64,000 nt of DNA from Fragilariopsis cylindrus CCMP1102 (Eukaryota > Bacillariophyta > Bacillariophyceae > Bacillariales > Bacillariaceae), in the NCBI GenBank assembly GCA_900095095.1, contig FMBT01000456.1:1-64000 (forward strand). Direction: 5' to 3'. The notes under the pieces were generated by a model. That model searched no databases. It worked only from the letters and a program-made list of their open reading frames with translations, and was not told the DNA's origin. Numbering within the stretch: the first letter of the stretch is position 1; each line of letters opens with the position of its first letter. This document shows, piece by piece, positions 46,308-58,547 of the stretch. The translations under genes and the position numbers were made by a program.

Positions 46308-48374
46308 ATACGGGGATCGATCTCAGCGGGATGACGAAGAACTTCCCTTTTCAGCTGAACAATCCGATCAATTGACCACATCACTTAATAGAATAAAAAT
46401 ACGTCGTAATAGTGCAAGATCAAAAGGATTTACAGCCGCTGGAACAAATACTAATAATAATAATACGAATTCTACCGCAACTGTTCCTAACAGCAGCAAA
46501 CCGTCAAAGAGGAGAAAGTTACAACGTAGAGGAATGGAAATGCTAGTAGGAGGAGTTCCAATCAATGCAGATCCTCCACAAAGATGTGTCGAATTAACGT
46601 ACCAACACGATAAGAGTGTTAATTGGAACGAGGTGATAGCAACGAATACTCGTGACTTTGGACCGATGTATTATGGTCCTAGTGTCACTGAACTATCAAA
46701 AGAAGAACAAGGACTGTACTGCGAATTTTTTGTCAATTCGACTTTGAAATGGAACGTCTGTCCGAAAGATCTTAGATCTATCTTGAACAAAAATGATGTT
46801 TCCACCGACGACGAAGAAGATAGTTCTACAGTCGAAAACGATGAGAAAATATACGAAAGTAACAATAATCGAATAACAGATCCTGGCACGATAAAGGAAT
46901 CATTTAAAAAAGCATCCATATTGGTTGAAGACGGACCCTTGAGCGTGGATTCCAACGTCGAAGAACTAAGTGGTGAAGTACTATTTTCGATGGGTCTTTC
47001 TAAAGAAGAACTGGAATCTAGCGGAAATGTTGTGTTGGAGCGGGTTCTTGCAACAGGGATATCAACCTCTGCACAGTCCACAGGGTTTGAGGTCGTCATT
47101 TCCAAGCTACGCTTATCCGATCAAGGAGACGGAACGACACTGATTTCTGCAGAGTTCACTCTTACGATAGAAAATAATGAATCGATGAATTTTGCAGAAT
47201 CCAAGAGAAGTGCAATCAGATAAATTCTTTTCTGGCGCAAGCATTAGATGACGGTGATATGCAACTTGCAATGGCAGCTGCTGCAAAGAAAGAATTGGAG
47301 TGGCCCGAAGAGCTTCGGAACCGAATAGTAGAGGAATTTCTTTTTGATGACGACGATGGAGATGGTCCCTCGGAAGAGGGTAATACAGCAGGCGAAGATC
47401 TTGTTATAGCCGTTTCCGAGACGAACCAAGAATTGACAATAGATTCTTTAACAATAGATTCTTTACTGAATGATCTAAACTACGAAGTTCAAGGATTCAA
47501 AAGAGATCAATCCGATATACCATTTGGCATGCCAGGGAGTCCAGTCTACGCTAAGGATGATATCTTTCTCGGAGGAGGTAATGATGGAGTGTTCTGGAAT
47601 TACGCAGCAGACAACGCTGCGAATGCACCATATCAAGGGAAGCTTGGTCTACGGTTGGTGGATGCTGTCGAAGAAAAAGCTAAACAGAGACATCCACGCG
47701 TAATTGCAATTGGCGATGTCCATGGCTGTATAGACGAGCTCCAAGACCTTCTTCGAGAATGCAATTATGGACCCGGTGACATCGTAGTATTCCTTGGGGA
47801 TTTGGTCAGTAAAGGTCCCGATAGCATGGCAGTTGTTCAAATGGCACGTGAAATTGGTGCGCTCGGCGTTCGTGGTAATCATGACTTTGAGGTGGTCCGA
47901 TGGCATCAGGCGATTAAGTCAGGTGTTGATCCACCTGTGGTTGGCTCAGAACACTATCATATTGCAAATTGTCTTTCGAAGGCTGATATGAAATGGATGT
48001 ATAGTTTACCTTGGTACATATCAAGCCCAGATTTAGGCGCCTTGTTCGTCCACGCAGGATTTGTTTCTGGAATCCGTCTCGCTAAACAAAATCCTCGTTT
48101 GATGATGAACATGAGAAGCATCCTTCCTGATGGTACTGTCACATCAAAGTTTTTTAATAATTGGCCTTGGGCTAGACTTTGGGATGGCCCACAGACAGTT
48201 CTGTTTGGTCACGATGCAGATCGAGGGCTTCAACAATATGAACATGCTATAGGGTTAGATACGGGCTGTGTCTACGGTGGTAGGTTAACAGCATGTATCC
48301 TTCCAGAGAAGAGACTTGTTAGTGTTAACGCAAAGCGTGAGTACTTCAAATATCGCAGAAAACATTATGACTAA
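45283..48374 (+). CDS. Plastid-type protein fused to an ApaH-like metallophosphatase
   Basis: About 1020 residues. The N-terminus has a hydrophobic segment (ASTIILILTSNLLMMSQGF) followed by VGTSPSF, like a diatom plastid presequence, though preceded by about 45 extra residues, so a later ATG may be the true start. Residues 90-420 are Ser/Asn/Asp low-complexity with an (AAT)n-encoded Asn run. A conserved but unrecognised domain follows (ADPPQRCVELTYQHDKSVNW onward), ending QALDDGDMQLAMAAAAKKE. The C-terminal 270 residues are an ApaH-like phosphatase: IGDVHGC, FLGDLVSKGPDS, RGNHDFE, FVHAGF and LFGHDADRG are the five metal and catalytic motifs. The frame changes once at 47214-47215 (one A missing), with only 35 bp between the first stop and the next ATG, so I treat it as one gene. 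Two adjacent genes remain possible. Confidence 0.7.
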
Positions 48375-48981
48375 TTTTAATAATGCGATAATAAGTTGCC
48401 CTTTCAATCATTAACCACAAAATTATGACTAGTTTTAGTTACTTATGTAGAAAGTTTACTTTCAATGGCTTGAAACCCAGAAATATATTGATGTAGCATG
48501 GGAATCCACTTCTGCATTCTGTTATCTTAGCCCAGAAATGTTACCAGAGGATCAAGATATTCAATACTATACTTTACATACTTACTTTACTTGCTTACTA
48601 GTAGCAGTGTTGATTATACGACTACTGTATTGAATATTATTGATGTTCGCGCGTAATTTTAGTCGCGCTATATCCTCTTCGACCCTCCTACTGTCCTACT
48701 ACCGGTATTACGAAAGATCCGAAAGATTATATATGAATATTACGGCAATAACAAAACAAAGATGTATGTGTTGTTCAAATCCATCATACTTTCAAACATC
48801 ATACTTGTATCGTACCTGGTATGTTCAAAAAGAATAAAGATGTGTGTGACACTTCTGTTGTGGCAAAAATCCTTCGAATACGTTGAAAGAGACATCAACA
48901 GCCTCAAAAAGTTATAGTTGCTGATACAGGATTATCATCATCGATCACGTTGGAGGAGGACGAAAAAAGGGAGAAATAAAA
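48375..48981. other. Intergenic, no gene recognised
   Basis: 607 bp between plus-strand genes. A 65-codon frame at 48640-48837 has no domain character. A purine-rich stretch (48950-48978) precedes the next start. Confidence 0.5.
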
Positions 48982-50148
48982 ATGACAAAAACTACTAACG
49001 ACAATGCTGATATCGAACAGTCTCATCTTGATTGGACAAAGAAACAAGGGTGTATTTTGACGTGTGGTGGTAAGGCCGAAAGTTTTTATACTGCAGAACG
49101 TGGTTTTCCATTCGTAGAGACGGACCTTCCACATTATCATCTACTTAAAGGAGATACTCATTCTACCTTTAAAGATTTTAGAAGTTCGAAATTGCCATGT
49201 TCGTTGATCGCTGGTGCTTGGAATAGACCGTTATTTACTGGTGGTTGGAAACATTCGTCCGACAAGGAGGAATATGTTTATAACATTCAAACGAATAATC
49301 TATTCATCGATTTCCGTGTACCAAGATCTAGGGAGCTTGTTCTTACATCCAAAGCAACTTCTCTAGATGAATTGAATCCATATGAACTCCGACTTTATGC
49401 TCGACAGCATATTTTTGCTGGTTATACCGTCCTTGATAATGAAAAGAATCGACCTGTTGCTACACGTCATCATTGTATTGACTGGAACTTTGTTGGTGTT
49501 TCCCGACCACGTCCCAATAAGTGGTGGATCGAAGTCAATGATGATGATAACTCTGCCTGGAAGGAATATGCTTACGCCACGGATGATAATGGTCAACATT
49601 ACTATCTCGAGAAATGGGAACGACTTGAAGGGGGAATGCCAGAACCTCGATTGGCACTCAAAATATCTCCATCTCAAAAGCGTAAATCGTCCTCTATGAA
49701 TAAAATAGAGGATAAGGAGGAGGACGAAAAATGTCACGTACAAGAAGATAATGGAATCTTCGTTCTAGTAGGCGACCACTTCAATTACGTAACAAGTCGA
49801 AAATTTTCTGGTAGTGAGCGATCCTATAACAACAAAACAAGTTTAGTTGATCTTGTAGATGAGGCTGTTGCTAATGGAGATCTGATAACGGCGCGTTCAT
49901 ATCTTAGTATCGAGGGAGGACATGGAAGAGTATCCAATAAATGGAAACTAGACTGCGCAATCCCATCCTGGAATGAAGGGAAGGATATACAATCCGTGGG
50001 GGATGGCTGCTTCGTAGTTACAGGTACCGATATTCTCTCCTGTAGCGTGGTTTGGAAGGGGTATAATTGGGACGTGTTTGACTGTAGCTTTGAAAGCGTC
50101 GATGAATTAAAAGTGTTTCTGGCAAAAAATACGACGAATGAAGAATAA
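48982..50148 (+). CDS. Hypothetical conserved-looking soluble protein
   Basis: Intronless, 388 residues; not recognised. It is rich in Trp and aromatic residues with beta-type patterning: LIAGAWNRPLFTGGWKHSSD, VYNIQTNNLFIDFRVPRSRE, LRLYARQHIFAGYTVLD, HHCIDWNFVGV and RPNKWWIEV. A Lys/Glu/Asp linker (about residues 235-255) divides it from a second half (IFVLVGDHFNYVTSRKFSG, VVTGTDILSCSVVWKGYNWD). Two barrel-like halves would suit an HRI1- or lipocalin-like fold, but that is a guess from pattern only. No signal peptide or membrane segment. Confidence 0.75.
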   Translation: MTKTTNDNADIEQSHLDWTKKQGCILTCGGKAESFYTAERGFPFVETDLPHYHLLKGDTHSTFKDFRSSKLPCSLIAGAWNRPLFTGGWKHSSDKEEYVYNIQTNNLFIDFRVPRSRELVLTSKATSLDELNPYELRLYARQHIFAGYTVLDNEKNRPVATRHHCIDWNFVGVSRPRPNKWWIEVNDDDNSAWKEYAYATDDNGQHYYLEKWERLEGGMPEPRLALKISPSQKRKSSSMNKIEDKEEDEKCHVQEDNGIFVLVGDHFNYVTSRKFSGSERSYNNKTSLVDLVDEAVANGDLITARSYLSIEGGHGRVSNKWKLDCAIPSWNEGKDIQSVGDGCFVVTGTDILSCSVVWKGYNWDVFDCSFESVDELKVFLAKNTTNEE

Positions 50149-50717
50149 ATAGATAGATATAAAGTAAGCCTAATACAATATATATATATATATAGATATA
50201 TATATATATATATATATAAATATAAATATGTACATACATATGGTTTTCATCTACACAGTGTATATCAAATATGACAAGAGCTACATTGTTTAAGTTTTTC
50301 ATAGCTAATTAATATCATTGATTTTAAGTTTCATCATAAATTTTGAATAATAAAAAAGCATGATTACTCCTGGCTTGAGAACATGACAAATTAAAGTGCA
50401 TGATACCATACTTTTATTCAGTTATCTTGTACTTAAGCACGATGTATTTAGTACTATATCGAAGACTTCCAAAAAATCAGGTCAGTTCAATAGTTGTGTT
50501 ATCTGTCATGTTGGGGAAGTTTTTTGCCTAGTCAAATCTTCCCCCAAATTGAAAATCATCGACGACATCAACAAGCGGTAATGCATCTACAAAATCTTAC
50601 AACTTTTCACTCTTTATCAATTATTATCGATGTTGACAACCAAAATCTCATTCTATTATTACGAAGATACGAAGAAAGTACCAATATCAAACTCGAGCTT
50701 GTCATACAGTCGCCACG
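50149..50717. other. Intergenic with (TA)n microsatellite
   Basis: 569 bp between plus-strand genes. A TA-rich microsatellite spans about 50177-50219. No gene is recognised. Confidence 0.55.
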
Positions 50718-53700
50718 ATGATTGTCGTATTTGTCATTGATACTTCCCCTTCAATGGGTAAGCATCTTGTGGACAATAACAGTCTTGGCAGCAATGGAAA
50801 TACAAGTAGCATGTCGCGATTAGATCTCGCCAAAATGGCTGTGGAAAAAGTGGTAACCGGATTGAAAAAGAGAGTGCATGAGCACAATTCAAACCTGCAG
50901 CAGCTCCCGCCTAAACTTCAAGAGTCCTTTCATAATATTGGGTTGGGATTTACTCAAAAAGATGATTTTTTGCTGTTAACGACGGCACCACAATCGACGG
51001 CGATTTGTGGTGCGGGAGGTAGGCTGTTGGTAGGATTCGGGGCTGATCATTATGCGGGGAATACTTCGGGAATATCGGGAACAGCAGAGAATCCGGTAAT
51101 GGAGCAACCGGTAATATCACATGGAATCGACAGCTTTCAAAGAGAATTGAAGCGCATCAAAGCAAATCAACACCACAAAAATCAGAAAGAAGGATCATCG
51201 TCAAAACAATTTCCAGAAGATGGAGGTGGAATTATAGGACTCAACGCAGCGCTGTCTGCCGGTCTTCAAATGCTATCAAGATATCGCTTACAATTCAAGG
51301 CTACCGAAAACTTTGCAATGGGGCGATTGCCATCTGCAGCAATCTTGAATCCAAGTATGGGAGGAGCTGCTACACATGCATTACAACCAGCATGCATGAT
51401 AATAATCACTGACGGTGCTTGTTTAAGGTCATCAGCGTCCGAAGGTGGAGGAGCCCTCAAACTTCAACCTTCTACATTGTTACGGGAATTTTATCAAGAA
51501 CCGTTTCGTTGGGATCAGCGAATATTTTGTTTAGGAGTGGGAGGAAAAGAATCAACTTCATCTACCCAATATTTGCATCCTCATTTGCGAGCACTTTGTG
51601 AGGTAACAGGTGGGAGTCATATGATGTTGCGATCGGCAAATAAGCTCTCCCACCTATCCGACCTTCTGGTTAATCTCATGGCACCTGCTAGACCACGAGA
51701 TTTGCCAATAAAAGATCCCATTTCATTCCCCTCAGGAAATCAGCAGCAAAAGCAGCAACAAGAACAAAACTCTTTTTCTATAACAAAGGGTACGTTTGTG
51801 AATGGTGGACCAGTGGTATGTTTCCAAGCACTGGAACCTGATATGAATTCGGGCAAAGCAGCAGCCAAACACCGAGCGGTTATATCTTACGTACCAATTA
51901 GTCTATGTGACACATTGTCATCGACTTCCATTCCTGGAGTTTTTCCTGGAGATACCGGTATGTTTCAGCCCCCCGTTTGGTGTATTCCAGAATCTTTTTT
52001 CCCTAACAAAAAGCTAGACACTTTACCGCCACGTCCAGCTCAACCGCACCTATTATTTTCGAGATTCCCATCCCGACTGGGATCAAAATGCTTCGAACCA
52101 TCTACTGCAATGAAAGCATTAACTCGTCTTGATCAACTCGTTTTGATGAATTTGAAATTCATTACACCATCGGGAACTTTCAGCAGTAATCAACAATCGC
52201 GATTTTTGAAACGAGATGTATATGTTTGTGAATGGATTTCAGTGGAGGGAAAAGGAGCGGAAGCACCGAACAGCTCTCAGACTGCTGAGTATTTTCCAGT
52301 ACTAGTATCTGGGGCAGGAAGGCCCACTCTCAGTGATGGGGAGGGTAATTTTTTGTCAGTTGGAATTCTACATGTTCCACCTCGAACATCGACGACAACG
52401 TTTTCCTCCCACTCATCAGCAGACCGATTGTCGACGCTCACTCTTCTACCGCCAGAACCTCATGTTTTACTTCCTTTGCTCATCCGGGCTGCAGAAGCCG
52501 AACACCGTGTCTTGAAAAAGGCTACATCGCTGACTGAAAACAAAGACTCGACATCAGCCGGATTGATCCACAAACAAGCGTTGGCAGCCTCTCGATCAGT
52601 CCATCTAGATGAAAGTTGGAGGAACGAGTTCAGAGCATATCTATTCCGATTGCCTCCGTATTATCAAACTGCATTGAAACGTAGTTTACGAGGTGTTCTA
52701 CCGTCGAGTGCGCATTCTCTATTGAATACAGATGGTTCAGAAGGGGCACTTTCGTCACAGTGTTTCTCGAAGATCTGTTTGCAGAAAATCCGCAACGCAG
52801 AACAAATAGCTAAAACTACTAATGAAAGACTGGAATATCAGGAGATAGAGTTGAGGCGGCGAGGGGTGCCCATTCTTGACGTACCGAGTCGGCCCGATCA
52901 AAACCACCAGCATCAAATGTCATCTAGGGGAAATAATACCACGAAGAGTACAAAGAATATTCTTCCGACGATCAAATATGGACAGTATGATCCTAGATGT
53001 CCAGTTGAAAGTTACCTAACCGCGTTGCGACAGATGCCAGCTCCTTGGAGGATTTCGTCAACTGTGGGGTCTGGTATTACTACAAATTCAAGTGCGATAG
53101 ATGAAGGAGACGGTACCAAAGAAAAGATAAGAAAACATAACGCATTGGATGTCATAGGCGATTTGCCCGGGAACTGCCTCATGGCATATTATGAATCGAG
53201 AAGAAGATGGATCTTTGGCGGTTCTGGTTTATCAACACGGGGGCTGCATATAGATGGCGTCAGTAACGATGGTAGTAATGTTCAGCACTGTGATTTTAAG
53301 AAAGACAAACTAAAAGAATCATTGCTTTCATTTGCTGGAGTTGGCGTATCCGAATTAAATGCAACTACTACAGCCAAGATGGGTGACTACCGGGAACGAC
53401 TTCTTTGGTCACGTGCACCAGTTGTAGGCTATGGTGCGAATGATTGCACGGGAGTAGCAGCAACAACTTCACAGACAGGCGCCCCCGTTTGGTCTGTGGA
53501 TGATGATGCGATGCCAATCGCATTCTTCGATGAAAGGACTGGTGAATTCGTTGATTCAGTCCAAGCTCGCTTACGCTCGCGGCTATTTGTCAATTTTGGA
53601 AATCGTAAGATATAAAATGATTGTGGTTTAGAATTGATTTCTTGAATCATCTAAAAATCTCATCATATCTTGTTTTTGTTATGTTTATGTTTATTCTCCT

Positions 53701-54521
53701 ATCATTTAGCTTACAAGGATAAAAGAGCAAACTCAATTATTCCCGGAGCGTATTTGAATCAACGACCCAAAAAAGGAACCGACGAAAACGATGTTGGAGG
53801 ACCAATGACACCTCCTACGTCCCCTCCCCACGACACATTTTCTGCATCAGAGGGTGAAGGCGAAGGCGAAGCTGTTTTTGCCGGAAAGCCTATCTCTAGA
53901 GGGGGCTCACGAAAATCAACCATGAAAAGTGAAGATATGCAGGATGAAAAACCACATGCAAAAAGACAAAAGATATCTTCAGAAAATCTTTCTGGACAGT
54001 CTCCTTCCCCACCGGTCGCTGAAGGTAAAGCAGAAGGAATGGCAAACGTACAACGAGGTAAACTTGATAAATCAAAAGATGAAAGACAGTCTACTTCTCA
54101 GCCACCTCCACCCCCCCCTCCTCGACAATCTTCGGGTAAGCAGCAGCCCCGTCCTCCTTCTCGACCACAACCGCAACCACCGAAGCCTGCTGTTCCTCCT
54201 CCAGCACCTCCACCGAAGCCCGTCGTTCGTACGAAACCACGACCGCCGCCCCCACCAACTCACAAACCACCACCTCCTCGTCCTCCAAACTCAATAAGAC
54301 CTCCTCCACCCCCTTCTAAACTAGAGCAACACATCAAACAAAGCGCACCAGTACTACAAGGCGCACACAGTACTGACAGTCTGGATTTGCAAACACCTGA
54401 TATAAAACCAAATGTAAATTTACCTCCAGGTTGGATTTGTACGTGGTCTAAAAGCCAAAAACGCTGGTATTTTTTCAATACTAAAAACAATAAGAGTGTG
54501 TGGCAGTGGCCTCCTCCATAG
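50718..54521 (+). CDS. INTS6: Integrator subunit 6-like protein with C-terminal WW domain
   Basis: Two exons, 50718-53604 and 53710-54521 (intron GTAAGA..TTTAG, 105 nt), encode 1232 residues. The N-terminus is a von Willebrand A domain with the MIDAS motif FVIDTSPSMG, IIITDGA, and the INTS6-specific run EPFRWDQRIF followed by ALCEVTGGSHMM. The exon junction reads LFVNFGNPYKDKRA, matching the NFGNPF element of INTS6. Exon 2 then has a poly-Pro region (about residues 1095-1180) and ends in a WW domain (LPPGWICTWSKSQKRWYFFN, SVWQWPP) within the last 40 residues. INTS6 sits in the phosphatase module of Integrator, which attenuates RNA polymerase II and processes snRNAs. I know of no WW domain in animal INTS6, so this tail is notable. 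Convergent with RPC3. Confidence 0.88.
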
Positions 54522-54591
54522 TTAATAGCTAAATTCAAGGGACAGTATAGGATATAGACTAATGATAATTCTCATTTTTAATAAACGATAT

Positions 54592-56721
54592 CTAATAGTC
54601 ATTCAATACCATTAAAGTTTCATCAAGTTGTATGGCAGCATTGTCTAATCGTTCCAGTCCTTGGCAAAACCTAGAAAACATTAACTTGTCCAATTCGTTT
54701 TCATTTTCCAATTCATTTTCTGCCTCTCTCGCCCTTTCAATCCAATCCTTACCGACTTCAACTTCGTGTTGCCGTCGCAATCTTATGTTACATAAAGCTA
54801 TGCAGACATTATCAGCTGCATTACGCGTACATCGTGGCCGAGAATACCCCCACAAGTAGATCATACTGTTTGGGTTGTGCTGCTTTCCCTGATTGACGTT
54901 GAAAAGGTCAATATACCTATCTCTGTACAATCGGTGGAGCAATTCGCGGGTATCCTTTGCGGGGACCATGGCAGATTCAGCAACCTGAAGTTAAGTTAAA
55001 GGTAACACCAGAGAAAATCAATGTGAGGATGATAGGATACTTTGTAGAATTAATGCATTATGAATTACTTGTATTATCACAAACGTGTTCTTACCTGATC
55101 AGACTCCATAAATCCATGCATACGGAGAACAGGAATGATTCGCGCTGCGATCTCACCATGACTATCAGATATGATCTGTACACGAGTACATCAAGGAGAA
55201 ATACAGACAATAGTTAGTGACAGAAAGGACGATTTCATACACCATACAGTAATTGTTGATTACGCTTGTTTACGTGTATGCTTATTACTCACTTGATGTA
55301 CAATCCGGTCACGCAAGTATTCCACCAATCTTCTGGTCTGTATTTGAAACTTAGAATGTGCCGGTTGTCCCGGGGCTACTTCGACTTGTTCAACTACAAC
55401 TGGATCGTGTACATGTGACAATTCGACTAACGTTTTATGAATATTGAGAACAACACCACCCTCTCTTTTTTCATAATTCTGAATGACAGCTTTTGGTAGA
55501 TATTTGAGTATCTTCTCGATGCTAAAATTGTGAATGGCCTCAAAGTCTGATATTGGGACAGCAGAACTGGTGTTGTTGTCGTCGTTGCTGCTGCCGTCGC
55601 TATTTTTACTACTTGTCTTCATAACAGCATTTCCGTATCGTTGTGCAGCTGCAAATTTGAGTGCTGCGGTTACAATTGATCCCGACGATTGAATTTTGTG
55701 GTTGTACCGTTCCGCCACCAGCCATCCCAAACTTACGGCCCGTAATTGCTCGTGAAACATGTTAATATTGACTCTCCAAATCGCCTTTGCAGGTATATTT
55801 TTGTATGGACCATTCCGTAGAAGAGATACAACAGCAGGATCTTCGTCGTCGTCATCGTTGTTGTGTGTTCCGTCGCCTGTTGTTTCGGTTTTCACAGTAG
55901 TATTGGTAAATCCTAAAGATTCTTCTGTGAGTTCGGCTTCCACTTCATCATCCTCTTTGTCCATGTCCTTTACTACAGGCACCAATTCAAGAAATCCACC
56001 CCGAGTCAGTCGTAGAAATGTTTCAAGGACAGACTGCCGACTGGTGTATCGATGATCCGACCTAGTACTTGATTGATCATTATTTTCGTTCACATCTTGC
56101 TGTTGTTGTTGAAGTTGTTCTACAGTCAAAACAATTGCCTGAACCGTTCTAGCTCGACCTTGGACCAAGAGTGTTTCTACCAATGTAGCTGCAGTCTCAT
56201 CCAGTGCCTTTTTAATAAATTCGACGAGGCGTGGGTAGCGGGGGAAGAGTCGAGCTCGATCTGCATCAATTTCGTACGTGTGAACTGTTTTAGACTTGCT
56301 ACCAGTATGATTGCCTTTTTTATGCTGACGGATGTTGTTGTCCTCTCTTTTACAATGACAATCGAATGTTGGATCATAGTCAAAAGCGAAGCTCTTACAG
56401 ATGCATGTGTTGGACGATCTCCATTATTGCTCTTACTTTTAAGGTAGATGCACGCAGCTTACCCAATCGCATAATTTCATGGCGTTCATCGGACCGGTGT
56501 ACACTAATATAAGCCTTGGTTTCGATGGTGGCTATAATTTGTAAAAGGGTAGAGCCACCTTTCCGCGAAATCAAGGCATCTGCTACAAGTTGAACTGTAG
56601 GTCCAAAGTAATCTCTTATACAATTGGAGGCCAGCGTGATGGTAGGTTCATGAGGAATTGACGATAGAGGTGATGTGGACGTAAATCTGGCAAATTGATT
56701 ACTATTTCTGTTATCGGTCAT
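54592..56721 (-). CDS. POLR3C: DNA-directed RNA polymerase III subunit RPC3 (C82/POLR3C)
   Basis: Four exons: 56399-56721, 55293-56298, 55095-55175 and 54592-54984, introns 100, 117 and 110 nt, total 600 residues. The N-terminal winged helix reads ASNCIRDYFGPTVQLVADAL and VRAIMEIVQHMHL, and the splice to KSKTVHTYEIDADRARLFPR continues the expected RPC3 sequence (RYP). Later blocks are KAIWRVNINMFHEQLRA, the 27-residue exon 3 (SDSHGEIAARIIPVLRMHGF) and exon 4 ESAMVPAKDTRELLHRLYRD with YLWGYSRPR near the end. RPC3 forms the RPC3/6/7 subcomplex needed for Pol III initiation with TFIIIB. An Asp/Gln/Thr-rich insertion lies between winged helices (about 55850-56110). Convergent with the INTS6-like gene (70 bp apart). 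Confidence 0.9.
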
Positions 56722-57191
56722 GATGGTAAGCGATAATTTAATATCCCGAAGGATGGGAGATAGATATGCGGAACGTTAAGGGGAAAGAGGCTGAAGTCGA
56801 TGAATAGTTAGCTAGCTTGTACGCAGTATTTGTATGTCGTTCATTCTTATGATCTATGGCTGTGTGCTTGTCATTGTCAAATTGTAAATTGTAGATTGAA
56901 ATTAAAAATGTAAATCACAAATACCATTTTTGTGGTGTTCGCGAGAATCAATGAAAACAAGCATTAAGTCCCGCGGCGCGCTGTTGTATTCGAGTCGTGA
57001 GTATTATGTCGTTGGAATACCGTTGTTGACCGTTACAGGTTCACTAATGAACTTTGAAAAAATGAGAAACAACAATCCATCACAATACATAATCTTTTCC
57101 CATTACATTTCTATCTTGATAAGTTCTAGTTTTGATTCCCAATTTTCGCCCCTCAAAGTAACTAGAAACAATCGATTAGTAAAGAATAATA
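56722..57191. promoter_or_regulatory. Divergent promoter region, RPC3 / membrane protein
   Basis: 470 bp between opposite starts. No coding signal and no defined core motif that I could recognise. Confidence 0.4.
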
Positions 57192-58513
57192 ATGACAATG
57201 CAGATAATGAACTCTATATTCCCTTTCGTTGTTGCGTTTGCTTTGGGTGTCGTTACCACTCCTGCGATGGCGACGGAAAATAATGATCCATCTGTAAGTT
57301 GAGCGGGGTTTGTCAAATCAATCATCTCTGTGTTTTGCGTGTACATTTTTGTGATATTCCTTATCATTTGTCCTCATTCCTTTCATTCCTTTGATCCCTC
57401 TGATCCTTTCCGTCACTATAATGTTAACATTGCATACTTCATTCAGATCTACAAAACAACTGCGTTGTTTGAAATTGAATTCACGGCAGGAAGTGAATTT
57501 TCGACAGAGGATATCTACCACATAGAAGAAGCGAGTTCCTTGTACTTGAATGAATTACTGATGAACGAAGAATCTCTGCCGTTTGTTGAGCAACCAGATA
57601 GTATTATTGATGTGAATGTTGATGTCCAAACGCAAGAAGTGAACGGAAACGAAATCTCTCTAGAATCCGAGGTGACTGTCATTCATTATGGAAATGTAGG
57701 AATTATTGATCTGGCGGCACTTTTCACGTTTCTTGTAAATAGAAACAACACAGATTCACGATTTGTTTACCTTGATTATCTTTTTCAACCAGATGCAACT
57801 ATCGAACTCATTTCCTTTGATTTTGTTAGCGAATCTATCACCATGGCAAGCAACATCACGGCGATGTCCGATATGGAAATGCAAAATTCAAAATACACGG
57901 GTAATGAGAAAACACTTCTTATCGTAACAACCTTTCTTTCTATTACTCTTTTTGGTATGTCAGCCATTCTCATTTGGGTCGGAGGAGGATGGTTGATGCT
58001 TCGGAAAAAAGTTCAAGTTCTACTTCTCCGTGATGAAGAGCTCACACGCATGACGCAAAATCATCATCGAGGTCATATTCAATCCAAACCAACGGCAGAA
58101 ACAGAAGGAGGGGACGAGGAAGACCCCGACAATAGTCGTTCGAATGAAAGTCAGTCACATCTGACAAATCCCTCTGGAATGCTAGGCGTCAATAATCACT
58201 GTGATAATGGTTCATCAGAGAGAGGAGGACCATGTCTATTTATGGGCTTGGAGAAAGGACTCCTGCAAAAATTGGTGACACATCAGACGATGTCGACACA
58301 CCCATGAGCGTGATGAGCACTTATAGCAATTATTCGGATACAGGACGTGCTCCTATGGGAATTATGTCAATGCGGAAGCTGGTTCCATCAACTCAATTTC
58401 TGGAGTCTCAACACGACCAAGACCAAGACTCAGATTCATATTCAGATCATGACCAAGATGAAACAATGGAAGTGGAACAGAGTTTTGCTGGGATGAAAAA
58501 GCTAGAATATTGA
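57192..58513 (+). CDS. Single-pass membrane protein, unknown family
   Basis: Exon 1 (57192-57293) encodes a signal peptide (SIFPFVVAFALGVVTTPAMA) and joins through a 153-nt intron (GTAAGT..CAG) to exon 2 at 57447 (IYKTTALFEIEFTAGSEF). The roughly 180-residue lumenal or extracellular part is acidic. A single transmembrane segment follows (LLIVTTFLSITLFGMSAILI), then a basic, disordered cytoplasmic tail. The frame changes at 58230-58231: one extra C makes SSERGGP-MSIYGLGERTPAK continuous and the tail ends at 58513 with MEVEQSFAGMKKLEY. Type I topology is predicted. This looks like a secreted-pathway receptor- or adhesion-type protein, but no family is recognised. Confidence 0.75.
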
Positions 58514-58547
58514 ATCTAGATCGTAGAAACGGAAAGAAATTCGATCA

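Noticed and set aside
50018-50302. Minus-strand frame over the (TA)n tract
   Set aside because: Its Tyr/Ile repeat is only the translated microsatellite and it overlaps the end of a real gene antisense.
56299-56398. Homopolymer frame break in the RPC3 gene
   Set aside because: A 100-nt intron with GTAAGAG donor and GGTAG acceptor gives the expected RPC3 sequence without any base change.
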